The notes under the pieces were generated by a model. That model was given only the letters and a program-made list of their open reading frames with translations. It did no database searches and had not been told where the DNA came from. Below, one piece after another: positions 8,620-17,046 of a DNA stretch of 64,000 nt. The translations under genes and the position numbers were made by a program. Origin of the DNA: Paenibacillus kyungheensis (GTDB lineage: Bacteria > Bacillota > Bacilli > Paenibacillales > Paenibacillaceae). The DNA lies in contig NZ_CP117416.1 in NCBI RefSeq assembly GCF_028606985.1, positions 1,526,001 through 1,590,000 of the forward strand, in the 5' to 3' direction. Each line of letters starts with the position of its first letter. Position 1 is the stretch's first letter.

Positions 8620-9240
8620 ATGGATACAACAATATGTCCTTGGTGTGATAGTGAGATTGTATGGGACCCCGAATTTGGACCGGAAGAATTGTGCCCGCAC
8701 TGTCATAATGAATTAAATGGTTATCGTACGCTTAATATTGCTTTAGATGAAGACGAAGATGAGGAATATGTGGAAGGCGGACAGAAGCCACCTGCTGAAG
8801 TTCGTAGAGCTCCTGTAGCACCTGTAGCTCAACCTGAAGAAGAGCAACAATCTTTTGCTTCCCGAGCAACCAGTCTGTTGAACGATGCAGAACTATTTAC
8901 ACAACCGAGTCTATCTTCACTCAAAACGATTGAGCAATATGGTGATGAGAATTTCAACATGGTGCAGTATGAAGAAAATGTAGAGCAATTGCTGGATCAG
9001 CAAGAAGAGATTCCGCAATGTCCACATTGTCAGGAATATATGTTGCTTGCAGGTACGCAAGCAATGGGTGGAGCTGGATTTACCCCTTTGCCTGCAACAG
9101 CTAAAAATGTAGCGATTTTACCATCTACATTTAAAGTGAATGTATATGTATGTCCAAGTTGCTTCCATGTGCATCAAAGTCTATGTGAAGATGAGCGTGT
9201 AGCGATTATCGACAAGATTACTAATTTAAACGAACAATAA
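8620..9240 (+). CDS. Uncharacterised protein with two zinc-ribbon-like Cys clusters
   Basis: A 206-residue soluble protein. Residues 4-30 hold CPWC and CPHC. An acidic stretch (DEDEDEEYVEGG) and a low-complexity linker follow, and a second pair, CPHC and CPSCFHVH, lies at about 135-185. Each pair can make a Cys4 zinc site. I do not recognise a named family. The ATG at 8620 is preferred over the one at 8596 because GAGAGG precedes it and nothing resembling a ribosome site precedes the earlier one. It is the last gene of the mutS2 cluster and ends at a strong terminator. Confidence 0.75.
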   Translation: MDTTICPWCDSEIVWDPEFGPEELCPHCHNELNGYRTLNIALDEDEDEEYVEGGQKPPAEVRRAPVAPVAQPEEEQQSFASRATSLLNDAELFTQPSLSSLKTIEQYGDENFNMVQYEENVEQLLDQQEEIPQCPHCQEYMLLAGTQAMGGAGFTPLPATAKNVAILPSTFKVNVYVCPSCFHVHQSLCEDERVAIIDKITNLNEQ

Positions 9241-9259
9241 GCATATCGAACAATAAATA

Positions 9260-9307
9260 AAAAGCTCTTATTCTCTACCTGATAATAGGTGAGCATAAGA
9301 GCTTTTT
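9260..9307. terminator. Bidirectional terminator
   Basis: AAAAGCTCTTA (9260-9270) pairs with TAAGAGCTTTT (from 9296). Runs of A and T on either side allow it to serve both the zinc-ribbon gene and the converging oxidoreductase. Confidence 0.9.
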
Positions 9308-9358
9308 GCTGTGTGATATAGGATGGTATGATTATGCAATAAATCGGTTACTGTAGAA

Positions 9359-10609
9359 TTACACCACAATATCGTCAACTGTTGCAGGGGAAGGCTTGGT
9401 TGTACGAGTCAATCCAAACAGTTCTAATTCAGGACGCTCGATTCCAGTAATCGTATCTGCTAGCAATTGAGCTGCAATAGCGCTATAGACTGTTCCATTC
9501 CCACCATATCCTTCAACAAAATAACTATGAGGATAATCAGGATGTCCACCGATATAAGGCAATCCATCACGGCTAGAACCGAATACCGCTGCCCATGCAT
9601 AATCGATCGACAATTCACCTACATTTGGAAATAGTGTCTGTACTTCTTCTAGCAACTTTTGGGATTGCTTCACCATACGAACATCACGCCATTCCGGATC
9701 TGTAAATGGCTCATCCAAGCCGCCTACAACGATTCGGTTGTCCGCAGTTGTTCTCATATACAGGTATGGACGTGTCGTTTCCCAGACCATACTTTGCTCA
9801 TGCCAACCATCCCAACTTTCTACAGGGTTCGTCATAATCGCATACGTCGTTTCTAGAAATGCGCCACGTTCTTTTTTCATTTCTTGAGTTGCATAACCTG
9901 TAGCATAGATTACAGTACGTGCACGAATCTCGATATTACCTGCATAACAGGTAACGCCTGTATCATCAGCCACATGACTTGTGATTTCTACACCTTCATA
10001 TAATTGTGCACCATGATTCATTGCATCAGCCATCAATGCATGAATAAAGCGATAAGGGTTCACTTCAGCATCGCCATGCGTATACAATCCACCCGCTTTT
10101 TCAAAAGAAAAACGTTTGGCTATTTCTTCTGCATCCCAATATTCAGCTTCAAATCCAAAACGTTTGAGATTGTCATATTCTTCTTTCAAAGCAGGTACGT
10201 CTTCTGGATTACTTGCATAATATAGACTACTACGTGGAATCAACTGAGCATCAATCGGTAATGTTGGAGCAATGTCGATTAGATACTCCATCGCTTGCTG
10301 GCAAAGGCGGTAAAACAATACACCATTTTGTTCGCCAAATGTATTGATGCAAGAAGTCATCATTTTATCGTTAGTATATTGAAGTAAACCGGTATTAGCG
10401 ACAGAGCTACCTTGACCGATTTTTGATTTTTCTACAAGCACTACATTGATGCCTCGATGTGCAAGTTCGCGCGCAGACAAAGCTCCGCCCATTCCGCCAC
10501 CAATAATAAGTACATCACAGGCAATATTTTCTTGTAATGATTGGTATTTCGGTGTCTCGGATTCAGATAGTGTTTTGTCCCATGCTGTACGGTTAGTGTG
10601 CAAATCCAT
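9359..10609 (-). CDS. FAD-dependent amino-acid oxidase/dehydrogenase family protein
   Basis: A 416-residue DAO-superfamily flavoprotein. The N-terminal dinucleotide-binding motif is VLIIGGGMGGALSARELAHRG (from about residue 33), followed by the FAD ribose-binding acidic end VVLVEKS. The C-terminal half carries the family signature around YIGGHPDYPHSYFVEGYGGNG, typical of glycine or sarcosine oxidase relatives. The substrate cannot be assigned from sequence, but a small amine or amino acid is likely. The ATG at 10609 follows GAGGAGC. It is transcribed away from the neighbouring AlaR-like regulator and an aminotransferase, so a link to amino-acid catabolism is plausible. Confidence 0.85.
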   Translation of the reverse strand: MDLHTNRTAWDKTLSESETPKYQSLQENIACDVLIIGGGMGGALSARELAHRGINVVLVEKSKIGQGSSVANTGLLQYTNDKMMTSCINTFGEQNGVLFYRLCQQAMEYLIDIAPTLPIDAQLIPRSSLYYASNPEDVPALKEEYDNLKRFGFEAEYWDAEEIAKRFSFEKAGGLYTHGDAEVNPYRFIHALMADAMNHGAQLYEGVEITSHVADDTGVTCYAGNIEIRARTVIYATGYATQEMKKERGAFLETTYAIMTNPVESWDGWHEQSMVWETTRPYLYMRTTADNRIVVGGLDEPFTDPEWRDVRMVKQSQKLLEEVQTLFPNVGELSIDYAWAAVFGSSRDGLPYIGGHPDYPHSYFVEGYGGNGTVYSAIAAQLLADTITGIERPELELFGLTRTTKPSPATVDDIVV

Positions 10610-10813
10610 AATATTTCGCTCCTCAAGGTATAATAATAGGCTACCGGTGCTGACTGTCTAAGTAATAACATTAAGTAACCTGATTGCTGTCCTCTTGAAG
10701 CAGTTCATTCAGATAATCGTTTGACAGACAATGATTCAATCAGAGGGTTGGCAGAAATGGGCGATTCATGTCATACTTATGATTAATCTTGCGCACTTGG
10801 AGGCTATTACATT

Positions 10814-11314
10814 ATGAAAGAATTGAGCGACCTTAAATTACAAATATTAGATTTGTTAAAAGAAGATGCAAGACGCACACCACAACTTCTTTCTACATTA
10901 TTAGGTGTTGATGAAGCAGAAGTAACTCAAGCGATTCGTGAATTGGAAGATGAGCATGTGATCGTGAAGTACACATCTGTAGTGAACTGGAGTAAAGTCG
11001 ATGACGAGAAAGTCACAGCATTAATTGAAGTACAGATTACACCGGAACGTGGCAGAGGATTTGAAGGTATTGCAGAACGCATTTATTTGTATCCACAAGT
11101 AAAATCTGTTTATTTGATGTCTGGTGCTTATGATCTTCTGGTTGAAGTAGAAGGCACCAATTTGAAAGAAGTAGCAAGCTTCGTTTCAGATCGTTTATCT
11201 CCTATTGAATCGGTATTGTCTACCAAAACTCACTTTATCCTTAAAAAATACAAGCAAGATGGCATTATCTTTGAAGAACACGAAGATGACCGTCGCTTGA
11301 TTATTTCTCCATAA
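10814..11314 (+). CDS. Lrp/AsnC family transcriptional regulator (AlaR-like)
   Basis: The 166-residue protein has an N-terminal winged helix-turn-helix (LKLQILDLLKEDARRTPQLLSTLLG) and a C-terminal RAM/AsnC ligand-binding domain (VYLMSGAYDLLVEVEG). In the family, amino acids control its octameric assembly and DNA binding. It sits directly upstream of a class I aminotransferase, the arrangement of the Bacillus subtilis alaR-alaT (yugG-yugH) pair, so control of alanine transamination is a reasonable inference. It may also act on the divergent FAD oxidoreductase through the shared 200-base upstream region. Confidence 0.88.
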   Translation: MKELSDLKLQILDLLKEDARRTPQLLSTLLGVDEAEVTQAIRELEDEHVIVKYTSVVNWSKVDDEKVTALIEVQITPERGRGFEGIAERIYLYPQVKSVYLMSGAYDLLVEVEGTNLKEVASFVSDRLSPIESVLSTKTHFILKKYKQDGIIFEEHEDDRRLIISP

Positions 11315-11404
11315 CATGAATATTCGTTGTGATATACAACTCTTTTTGATATAAGCAGAAGAAATCGCGCTTACGGAATACAGCGCTGAAGGAAGAGGAT
11401 TGCT

Positions 11405-12607
11405 ATGATTGTCAATAATGAACAACAGACCGGATCATCCAAGTCGATGACTTCGTACCTTTCACCATTAGTTCAAGATATTAAGCCTTCGGGTATTCGT
11501 AAGTTTTTTGATCTGGTGAGCGCAAGCAAAGATATTATTACGCTAGGTGTAGGAGAACCCGATTTTATTACACCATGGCATGTACGTGAAGCTTGTGTCT
11601 ATTCATTAGAGCGTGGATATACACGTTATACTTCTAATGCCGGTATGCCTGAACTTCGTGAAGCAATTTCAGGTTATTTGGACAATGAATTCAAAACTGC
11701 CTATGATCCGAAAGATGAGATTCTGGTGACCGTCGGAGGTAGCGAAGCGATCGATTTAGCTTTGCGTGCGCTGATCACACCGGGAGATGAGATTTTGATC
11801 CCTGAACCTTGTTATATCTCTTATTCACCGATTACAGCTATTGGTGGAGGAATCCCTGTCGGTATTGAGACTTTTGCCAAAGACAATTTTAAATTAACGG
11901 CAGAAGCGTTAGAAGCACAGATTACTCCACGTTCCAAAATTTTGATCCTTTGTTATCCAAGTAATCCCACAGGGGCAATTATGACGTATGAAGATTGGTT
12001 GCCGATTGCTAAAGTGGTCGAAAAGCATGATCTTATCGTGATTTCTGATGAAATTTATGCAGAATTAACATATGGTACGAAGCACGTCAGCTTCGCATCG
12101 GTTCCGGGTATGCAAGAACGGACTATTTTGGTCAGTGGATTTTCCAAAGCGTTTGCGATGACAGGCTGGCGTATGGGGTATGCTTGTGGTCATCGTGATC
12201 TCATTTCTGCGATGCTCAAAATTCACCAATACACAGTTATGTGTGCTCCTGTAATGGGTCAAGTAGCCGCTTTAGAAGCATTGACCAATGGATTAGGTGA
12301 AAAAGATAAGATGGTAGAGTCCTATAATCGCCGCCGTCGTCTGATTGTCGATGGATTCCGCAGTATTGGTCTGGAATGTCATGAACCTCAAGGCGCTTTT
12401 TATGCTTTTCCAAGTATTCAGAATACAGGGCTGACTTCTGAAGAGTTTGCTCAACAGCTTCTAGTGGAAGGAAAAGTCGCGGCTGTTCCGGGTAGTGTAT
12501 TCGGGTTAGGTGGCGAAGGATTTATCCGTTGTTCGTATGCTACATCTGTCGCACAATTAAGTGAAGCATTGGAAAGAATAGGTTCATTCGTAGCTAAAAT
12601 AAAATAA
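11405..12607 (+). CDS. alaT: PLP-dependent class I aminotransferase (AlaT-like)
   Basis: A 400-residue fold-type I aminotransferase. The PLP lysine lies in SGFSKAFAMTGWRMGY, with the upstream Asn/Asp/Tyr ligands in SNPTGAIMTYE and VISDEIYAELTYG and the C-terminal carboxylate-binding Arg in FIRCSYA. Length and motifs match the YugH/AlaT and PatA group. It is placed 90 bases after an AlaR-like regulator, which favours alanine:2-oxoglutarate or aspartate-type transamination. The ATG at 11405 follows GAAGGAAGAGG. The exact amino donor cannot be fixed from sequence. Confidence 0.85.
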   Translation: MIVNNEQQTGSSKSMTSYLSPLVQDIKPSGIRKFFDLVSASKDIITLGVGEPDFITPWHVREACVYSLERGYTRYTSNAGMPELREAISGYLDNEFKTAYDPKDEILVTVGGSEAIDLALRALITPGDEILIPEPCYISYSPITAIGGGIPVGIETFAKDNFKLTAEALEAQITPRSKILILCYPSNPTGAIMTYEDWLPIAKVVEKHDLIVISDEIYAELTYGTKHVSFASVPGMQERTILVSGFSKAFAMTGWRMGYACGHRDLISAMLKIHQYTVMCAPVMGQVAALEALTNGLGEKDKMVESYNRRRRLIVDGFRSIGLECHEPQGAFYAFPSIQNTGLTSEEFAQQLLVEGKVAAVPGSVFGLGGEGFIRCSYATSVAQLSEALERIGSFVAKIK

Positions 12608-12671
12608 TTGTCACATAATCTTCTTTTTTCCTTGAATTAACAATTTTCCTGCTTTCATTTACATGATCCTG

Positions 12672-12680
12672 TGATATAAT
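12672..12680 (+). promoter_or_regulatory. Extended -10 promoter for the Spo0E-like gene
   Basis: TG-A-TATAAT at 12672-12680 is a textbook extended -10. The -35 region is poor. It lies about 45 bases upstream of the start codon. Confidence 0.65.
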
Positions 12681-12724
12681 GGGTCTTTGGAAGCAGGAAA
12701 TCATGACTCAAGGGAGGGGATTAT

Positions 12725-12979
12725 TTGTATTGCGCTGAATATAATTTGCCGGGATATCGTGGACATAACATTGCAGAGAGTAATGGAGTATGGTCTACGT
12801 CCTCAGAGAAGTCTTCACAGATACTTTCCCTAGAGGATGAAATTTATTTGCTTCGTATGCGTATGGAACAGTTATTTTTGGAAGAGCAATCTTTTACATC
12901 AGAAGTTGTTATTGAAATCAGCATGTTGCTTGACCTCAAAATTAACGAATATATGCGCTCTCATCAAAAACATTCGTAA
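12725..12979 (+). CDS. Spo0E-like sporulation regulatory phosphatase
   Basis: This 84-residue protein has a C-terminal two-helix hairpin (about residues 38-80) with the Spo0E spacing: an LEDEIYLLRMRMEQLF helix, a short turn, then ISMLLDLKINEYMR. In the family, small Spo0E-type aspartyl phosphatases remove phosphate from Spo0A~P and delay sporulation; the LxL-x-I-x-EYM part fits that helix. Start is TTG at 12725, directly after GGGAGGGG at tight spacing. The N-terminal 35 residues look unstructured and are longer than in the shortest homologues. Confidence 0.8.
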   Translation: MYCAEYNLPGYRGHNIAESNGVWSTSSEKSSQILSLEDEIYLLRMRMEQLFLEEQSFTSEVVIEISMLLDLKINEYMRSHQKHS

Positions 12980-13059
12980 CTCAGATCAAAACAGAATGTT
13001 GAGGTATGATCGATCTTGTTATAGTGGATACGATGTAACATTTATAGCCTGAAATCAAC

Positions 13060-13090
13060 AGAGGGTCCTCAAAAAGGAGCTTCTTTTTTT
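13060..13090 (+). terminator. Probable intrinsic terminator after the Spo0E-like gene
   Basis: AGAGG pairs with CTTCT, a mismatch follows, then TCC pairs with GGA, and a run of T starts at 13084. The stem is short, so this is a moderate call. Confidence 0.5.
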
Positions 13091-13144
13091 ACGTCAAATA
13101 GCTGTGGTATGATGGGATATAGTGAATTGAAGGAGGAACGTTGG

Positions 13145-13690
13145 GTGAAATTGTGGATAAAAGGATTACTACTAAGCATGAGTATGGTATTCGTTTTGAC
13201 AGCTTGTGGTGGGGATCAACCGAAAGATCCTAATCAAGTGACTGTTTTTATTATGGGTAGTGAAGGATTTTCACAAGAATTAGCAGATCAGGTCAAACAA
13301 GATTTGCAGACCAAGCTTGGCAGTACAATGAAAATAACAGTCAATACAACACCGATTTATTCCGCTGAAAAGTTAACATTAGAATATGTCGATCGACAAG
13401 ATGATATTATTATTTTGCCAGAAAATGATATGAAATCTTATTCGATTAATGGGGGTCATATGGTGTTGGATAAAGATTTTGATTCCAAAACGTATGCTCG
13501 CGGTGTAACGATGGGTAGTGCATCCGCAGAAGATGTAGATAAACAAGAAAAGCATCTATTCTCGATTCCTGTCGATCAAATGAGTATCTTCAAACAAATC
13601 AAATATACGCCGGACAATCTGTATGCTACCATTCCTGTGTTTGCAGATTATAATAAATCGCTCAAAATCTTAAAAGCGATGACAGAATAA
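13145..13690 (+). CDS. Uncharacterised lipoprotein
   Basis: A 181-residue protein with a signal peptide and lipobox VLTAC (Cys at about residue 21), so it should be anchored on the outer membrane face. The mature part begins with a charged linker and then a mixed alpha/beta region (VTVFIMGSEGF ... VDRQDDIIILPENDMKSY). I recognise no named family. GTG at 13145 is preferred because AGGAGG lies eight bases upstream; an earlier ATG at 13109 has no such site. It lies just upstream of the cobalamin adenosyltransferase gene and may share its transcript. Confidence 0.75.
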   Translation: MKLWIKGLLLSMSMVFVLTACGGDQPKDPNQVTVFIMGSEGFSQELADQVKQDLQTKLGSTMKITVNTTPIYSAEKLTLEYVDRQDDIIILPENDMKSYSINGGHMVLDKDFDSKTYARGVTMGSASAEDVDKQEKHLFSIPVDQMSIFKQIKYTPDNLYATIPVFADYNKSLKILKAMTE

Positions 13691-13720
13691 TATCGTTCTA
13701 TCATCCATGTGGAGGGACAA

Positions 13721-14287
13721 ATGAATATTTATACACGTACAGGTGATGAAGGGCAGACTTCTGTGATCGGAGGTCGGGTCAGCAAAGACGATGCTCGCGT
13801 TGAAGCATACGGCACGATTGATGAGCTAAATAGCTTTGTCGGCCAAGCGTTGGCAATAGCGGATAGTGAACACTTTGCAGATATTCAGGAGCAATTGTTG
13901 GCGATACAACATGAATTATTCGATTGTGGAGCAGACCTAGCCTTTGTTGAATTAGATGAAAGTAAGTATAAAGTTCATGCTGAATTAGCGGTTCAATTGG
14001 AACAATGGATTGACCAGTATGAGACAGAAAATCCACCAATAGAACGGTTTATTTTACCAGGAGGTCATCCGTTAGCCGCTTCACTACATGTCTGTCGTAC
14101 GGTATGTCGTCGCGCTGAACGAAGAGTGGTAACACTGGGTGCAATAACAGATATTAATATAAATGTGCGTAAATACTTAAATCGACTTTCAGATTATTTT
14201 TTTGTGATTGCGCGTACAGCGAATGTGCGTTCAGGTATCACAGATATTGAATATATTCGTAGTCAAAAAGTATTTCGACGTGATTGA
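13721..14287 (+). CDS. PduO-type cob(I)alamin adenosyltransferase
   Basis: 188 residues. It carries the family N-terminal ATP-binding motif YTRTGDEGQTSVIGG, then the Arg/Glu-rich helices CRTVCRRAERRVV and YLNRLSDYFFVIAR that shape the active site of this trimeric enzyme. It transfers the adenosyl group of ATP to reduced cobalamin, giving coenzyme B12. The ATG at 13721 is preceded by GGAGGG; an in-frame GTG at 13709 lacks one. The RluD-family gene starts only nine bases after its stop, so the two are probably one operon. No other cobalamin genes are in the window, in keeping with salvage. Confidence 0.92.
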   Translation: MNIYTRTGDEGQTSVIGGRVSKDDARVEAYGTIDELNSFVGQALAIADSEHFADIQEQLLAIQHELFDCGADLAFVELDESKYKVHAELAVQLEQWIDQYETENPPIERFILPGGHPLAASLHVCRTVCRRAERRVVTLGAITDININVRKYLNRLSDYFFVIARTANVRSGITDIEYIRSQKVFRRD

Positions 14288-14296
14288 GGGACTATT

Positions 14297-15283
14297 GTGA
14301 TTAATGCTAAAAACGATACTAACGATTATTACGAACCAATATTGTATACGATCCAATCGCAAGATGAAGGTATGATTCTCAAAAATATTATGCAACGCCG
14401 GATGGGCATTTCACGCAAATTGCTTTCACGTCTTAAAATGACAGAGCAAGGGGTAATGCTGAACGGTCAACATGTGTATGTAAGCGTCAAAGTGCAAGCA
14501 GGCGATCTATTAGAGATTCGGATGGAGCGAGAACAATCCGATGATATTTTGCCACAAGCCCAGCAGATCGATGTGATCTATGAAGATCAGCATCTATTGA
14601 TCGTTAACAAACAAGCAGGCATTATCGTGCATCCTACGAGCGGACATTACACCGATACACTGGCAAATGGAGTAGTTCATTACTGGCAAGAGCGCGGAGA
14701 GAAGTTCCGCTTCCGTCCGGTGCATCGATTAGATCAAGATACATCGGGTGTGCTGGCTATCGCCAAAAATCCGTATGTACATCAACATATTTCAGAACAA
14801 ATGATGCAGAATACAGTCCAGAAAAGATATCATGCCTATGTGCATCATATTCCGGTGATATTACAAGATCGCATCGAAGGAGCGATTGATCGTGATCTAG
14901 TTGAGCCTCATATGCGAGTAGTCACACCGGATGGATATCCAGCAGCTACCCGTTATCAAGTGCTAGAATCTTTTCCAGAGCGTGATGTATCATTAATTGA
15001 ACTGGAATTAGAGACCGGACGTACCCATCAGATTCGGGTACATATGAAGCATATCGGTTGTCCATTGGTTGGCGATCGGTTATATGGTTATGCGCGACCA
15101 GACAATAATATAGACCCTTCTAGCTCTATCGCTCAATTGGATCAACTTGCAGGCAGACAAGCGTTACACGCTGTTGAGCTAGGTTTTGTACATCCAGTTA
15201 CAGGTGAAGAGATGCTTTTTCACGCACCATTACCTGAAGATTTAGCAATACTGGATGCAGAATTACGAGGACATGAAGCTTGA
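14297..15283 (+). CDS. RluD/RluA-family 23S rRNA pseudouridine synthase
   Basis: A 328-residue enzyme. An N-terminal S4-like RNA-binding region (GISRKLLSRLKMTEQGVMLNGQ, about 35-65) precedes the catalytic domain with HRLDQDTSGVLAIAK, where the second Asp is the invariant nucleophile. The downstream signature RTHQIRVHMKHIGCPLVGDRLYG is also present. It isomerises uridine to pseudouridine in structured RNA; which of the Bacillus paralogues (YlyB, YjbO, YhcT types) it corresponds to is not clear. GTG start at 14297 after GAGGGA. Confidence 0.93.
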   Translation: MINAKNDTNDYYEPILYTIQSQDEGMILKNIMQRRMGISRKLLSRLKMTEQGVMLNGQHVYVSVKVQAGDLLEIRMEREQSDDILPQAQQIDVIYEDQHLLIVNKQAGIIVHPTSGHYTDTLANGVVHYWQERGEKFRFRPVHRLDQDTSGVLAIAKNPYVHQHISEQMMQNTVQKRYHAYVHHIPVILQDRIEGAIDRDLVEPHMRVVTPDGYPAATRYQVLESFPERDVSLIELELETGRTHQIRVHMKHIGCPLVGDRLYGYARPDNNIDPSSSIAQLDQLAGRQALHAVELGFVHPVTGEEMLFHAPLPEDLAILDAELRGHEA

Positions 15284-15354
15284 TGGTGAAGATAGGATAT
15301 TCTCACATCAATAAAATCATTTTTTAATCCAGTATTAAAGGAGAATGTAAGCCA

Positions 15355-15717
15355 ATGAGTAAATTAACAGTATATCAATACCCACAATGCAGTACATGTC
15401 GCAATGCAATCAAATGGCTACGTGCAGAAGGTCATGAATTGAACTTAATTCATATTGTAGAATCTCCACCTACCGCAGAGCAATTACGTGAATTGGTTGA
15501 ACATAGCGAACTGGAATTGAAGAAATTTTTCAATACCAGCGGTGAAGTCTATAAAAGTCAGAATCTAAAAGAAAAATTACCATCTATGGATGCTCAAGAA
15601 CAACTACAATTGTTATCTGAAAATGGTAAATTGATTAAACGTCCGATTGTAACAGATGGGGATAAAGTGACAGTAGGATTCAAAGAATCGATGTATGAAG
15701 AAGCATGGAAAGCGTAA
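15355..15717 (+). CDS. ArsC/Spx-family thioredoxin-fold protein (YusI-like)
   Basis: 120 residues with an N-terminal CSTC redox motif (residues 12-15) in YQYPQCSTCRNAIKWL and the conserved RPIV loop after KLIK. The thioredoxin-like fold is shared by arsenate reductase ArsC and the Spx regulators. The size and the lack of an RNA-polymerase-binding signature point to the uncharacterised YusI/ArsC-like group rather than Spx itself. Whether it reduces arsenate is unknown; there are no ars genes nearby. GGAG lies 13 bases ahead of the ATG. Confidence 0.85.
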   Translation: MSKLTVYQYPQCSTCRNAIKWLRAEGHELNLIHIVESPPTAEQLRELVEHSELELKKFFNTSGEVYKSQNLKEKLPSMDAQEQLQLLSENGKLIKRPIVTDGDKVTVGFKESMYEEAWKA

Positions 15718-15759
15718 AGTAGGAAGAATAATATAGCGATCTACCTAAAGAGTATGTCC

Positions 15760-15806
15760 AAAAGTCTTTTGCTGAGCATATATTTGCCAGACAAAAGGCT
15801 TTTTTT
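15760..15806 (+). terminator. Intrinsic terminator
   Basis: AAAAGTCTTTTG (15760-15771) pairs with CAAAAGGCTTTT (from 15792), followed by a T-run. Confidence 0.88.
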
Positions 15807-15928
15807 ATGTTTACTGCTATTTATATGATTCAACACAGCTAGTCACTAGACAATTATTTATTTACATTATCTGCAAAAGAAACGATAATATGAGTGATTT
15901 ATAATTACAAAAATGGGGGAAAAAGGGT

Positions 15929-16363
15929 ATGAATAAAGTATGGTCGAAAGCATCGGCGATTCTTTTGTTAGGAAGTGCAATTTTGTTCAGTAGTAGTGCA
16001 TCTACGCCTGTATATGCCGCATCGTCTACGTACAAAGTGACTTTTGAACAAGCACGATTAGTATCAAATGATCATGTAGGCAATGAGTGGTCTATCGCAG
16101 CAGCAGTAGCTGGTAAAGCAATCAATGAAGGCAAAAGTATGAATGTAAGTGTAGATTCGAAGGGAAGTATCAAATTGTATGGCTATGTTGTAGAAGAAGA
16201 TAAAATTCCCGATGAAGGCGAAAATACCAAAACGGTAAACGTATCTTCGATCTCTAGCAAAGGTTCAACAGTTAAAGTAATGGTCACAGTGACCGAAAAT
16301 AGAGGGCGTTATTCTGGTAATGAAGCTATATGGGAATTTACGTACAAAATCAAAAAACAATAA
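15929..16363 (+). CDS. Small secreted protein of unknown function
   Basis: 144 residues. A clear signal peptide ends at TPVYA-AS (cleavage near residue 30), and the roughly 114-residue mature part is rich in beta-strand patterns (YKVTFEQARLV, SIKLYGYVVEE, STVKVMVTVTE, IWEFTYKIKK). This suggests a single immunoglobulin-like or other beta-sandwich domain. No cysteine, LysM or sortase signal is visible. It stands alone between two terminators, so it is a single-gene unit. I do not recognise the family. Confidence 0.8.
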   Translation: MNKVWSKASAILLLGSAILFSSSASTPVYAASSTYKVTFEQARLVSNDHVGNEWSIAAAVAGKAINEGKSMNVSVDSKGSIKLYGYVVEEDKIPDEGENTKTVNVSSISSKGSTVKVMVTVTENRGRYSGNEAIWEFTYKIKKQ

Positions 16364-16380
16364 TATATAATATATTGGAG

Positions 16381-16433
16381 TCGCTTTATATCTGAACATG
16401 GATCATGATCATCTCAGGTATAGAGCGATTTTT
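16381..16433 (+). terminator. Intrinsic terminator
   Basis: A 15-pair stem, TCGCTTTATATCTGA against TCAGGTATAGAGCGA, is followed by TTTTT. Confidence 0.92.
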
Positions 16434-16463
16434 ATAAATATAAATGATTAAAGGATGGAGATT

Positions 16464-16907
16464 ATGTACCAATCACAACTTAAGCTGGTTCAAGCATCAT
16501 CTATACATAAAGAGCAATTGGCTGAACTACGGGCGATGGTTCTGCAAGAAGATCTTACCCGTCTGGGTCGATTTGATGAGCATAAGGTTCGTCAGCGCTT
16601 TCGTAATGCTTTTGATCCGAGTTATACATGGTTGATCGAAGTGGAAGGAAAGATAGCAGGTTGCGTTGCTTTAAAGCCAGAACAGGAGGGTTACATTTTA
16701 GAGCATTTTTATATGTATCCTGATGTTCAAGGTCATGGCATAGGCAGTCAGACACTGCGTCAATTGTTAGCTCGACCTCATCTTCAAGGTAAAGTCGTTC
16801 ATCTCAATGTACTCCAAGGTAGCCCGGCACAAAGACTTTACGAACGTTTTGGATTTGAGCTTGATTCTGAAGATGAAGTGGATATCTTTATGAGTCGCAC
16901 GATATAA
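16464..16907 (+). CDS. GNAT family N-acetyltransferase
   Basis: 147 residues with the GNAT core: a central strand CVALKPEQEGYILEHFYMYPDVQGHGIGSQTLRQ, in which the Q-G-H-G-I-G loop binds the acetyl-CoA pyrophosphate, and the C-terminal SPAQRLYERFGFE. The substrate is unknown. The ATG at 16464 has AAAGGA eight bases upstream and is preferred to the ATG at 16455, which lies directly on that site. It stands alone with a terminator before it. Confidence 0.87.
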   Translation: MYQSQLKLVQASSIHKEQLAELRAMVLQEDLTRLGRFDEHKVRQRFRNAFDPSYTWLIEVEGKIAGCVALKPEQEGYILEHFYMYPDVQGHGIGSQTLRQLLARPHLQGKVVHLNVLQGSPAQRLYERFGFELDSEDEVDIFMSRTI

Positions 16908-16973
16908 ATAAATTAGTATGAAAATAAAGAACCAATTGTAGAATAGTTAAAAAATTTAAAGTCTTGTGAATAC

Positions 16974-17003
16974 TTGTACAGTGTCGCAGAAATTCGGTAT
17001 GAT
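16974..17003 (+). promoter_or_regulatory. Candidate promoter for the exonuclease/glycosidase pair
   Basis: TTGTAC (16974-16979), 18 bases, then TATGAT (16998-17003), about 45 bases ahead of the GTG start. Confidence 0.5.
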
Positions 17004-17046
17004 ATACTCAGATTGGATTCATCTGTATTGAAGAGAGAAGGTAGAA

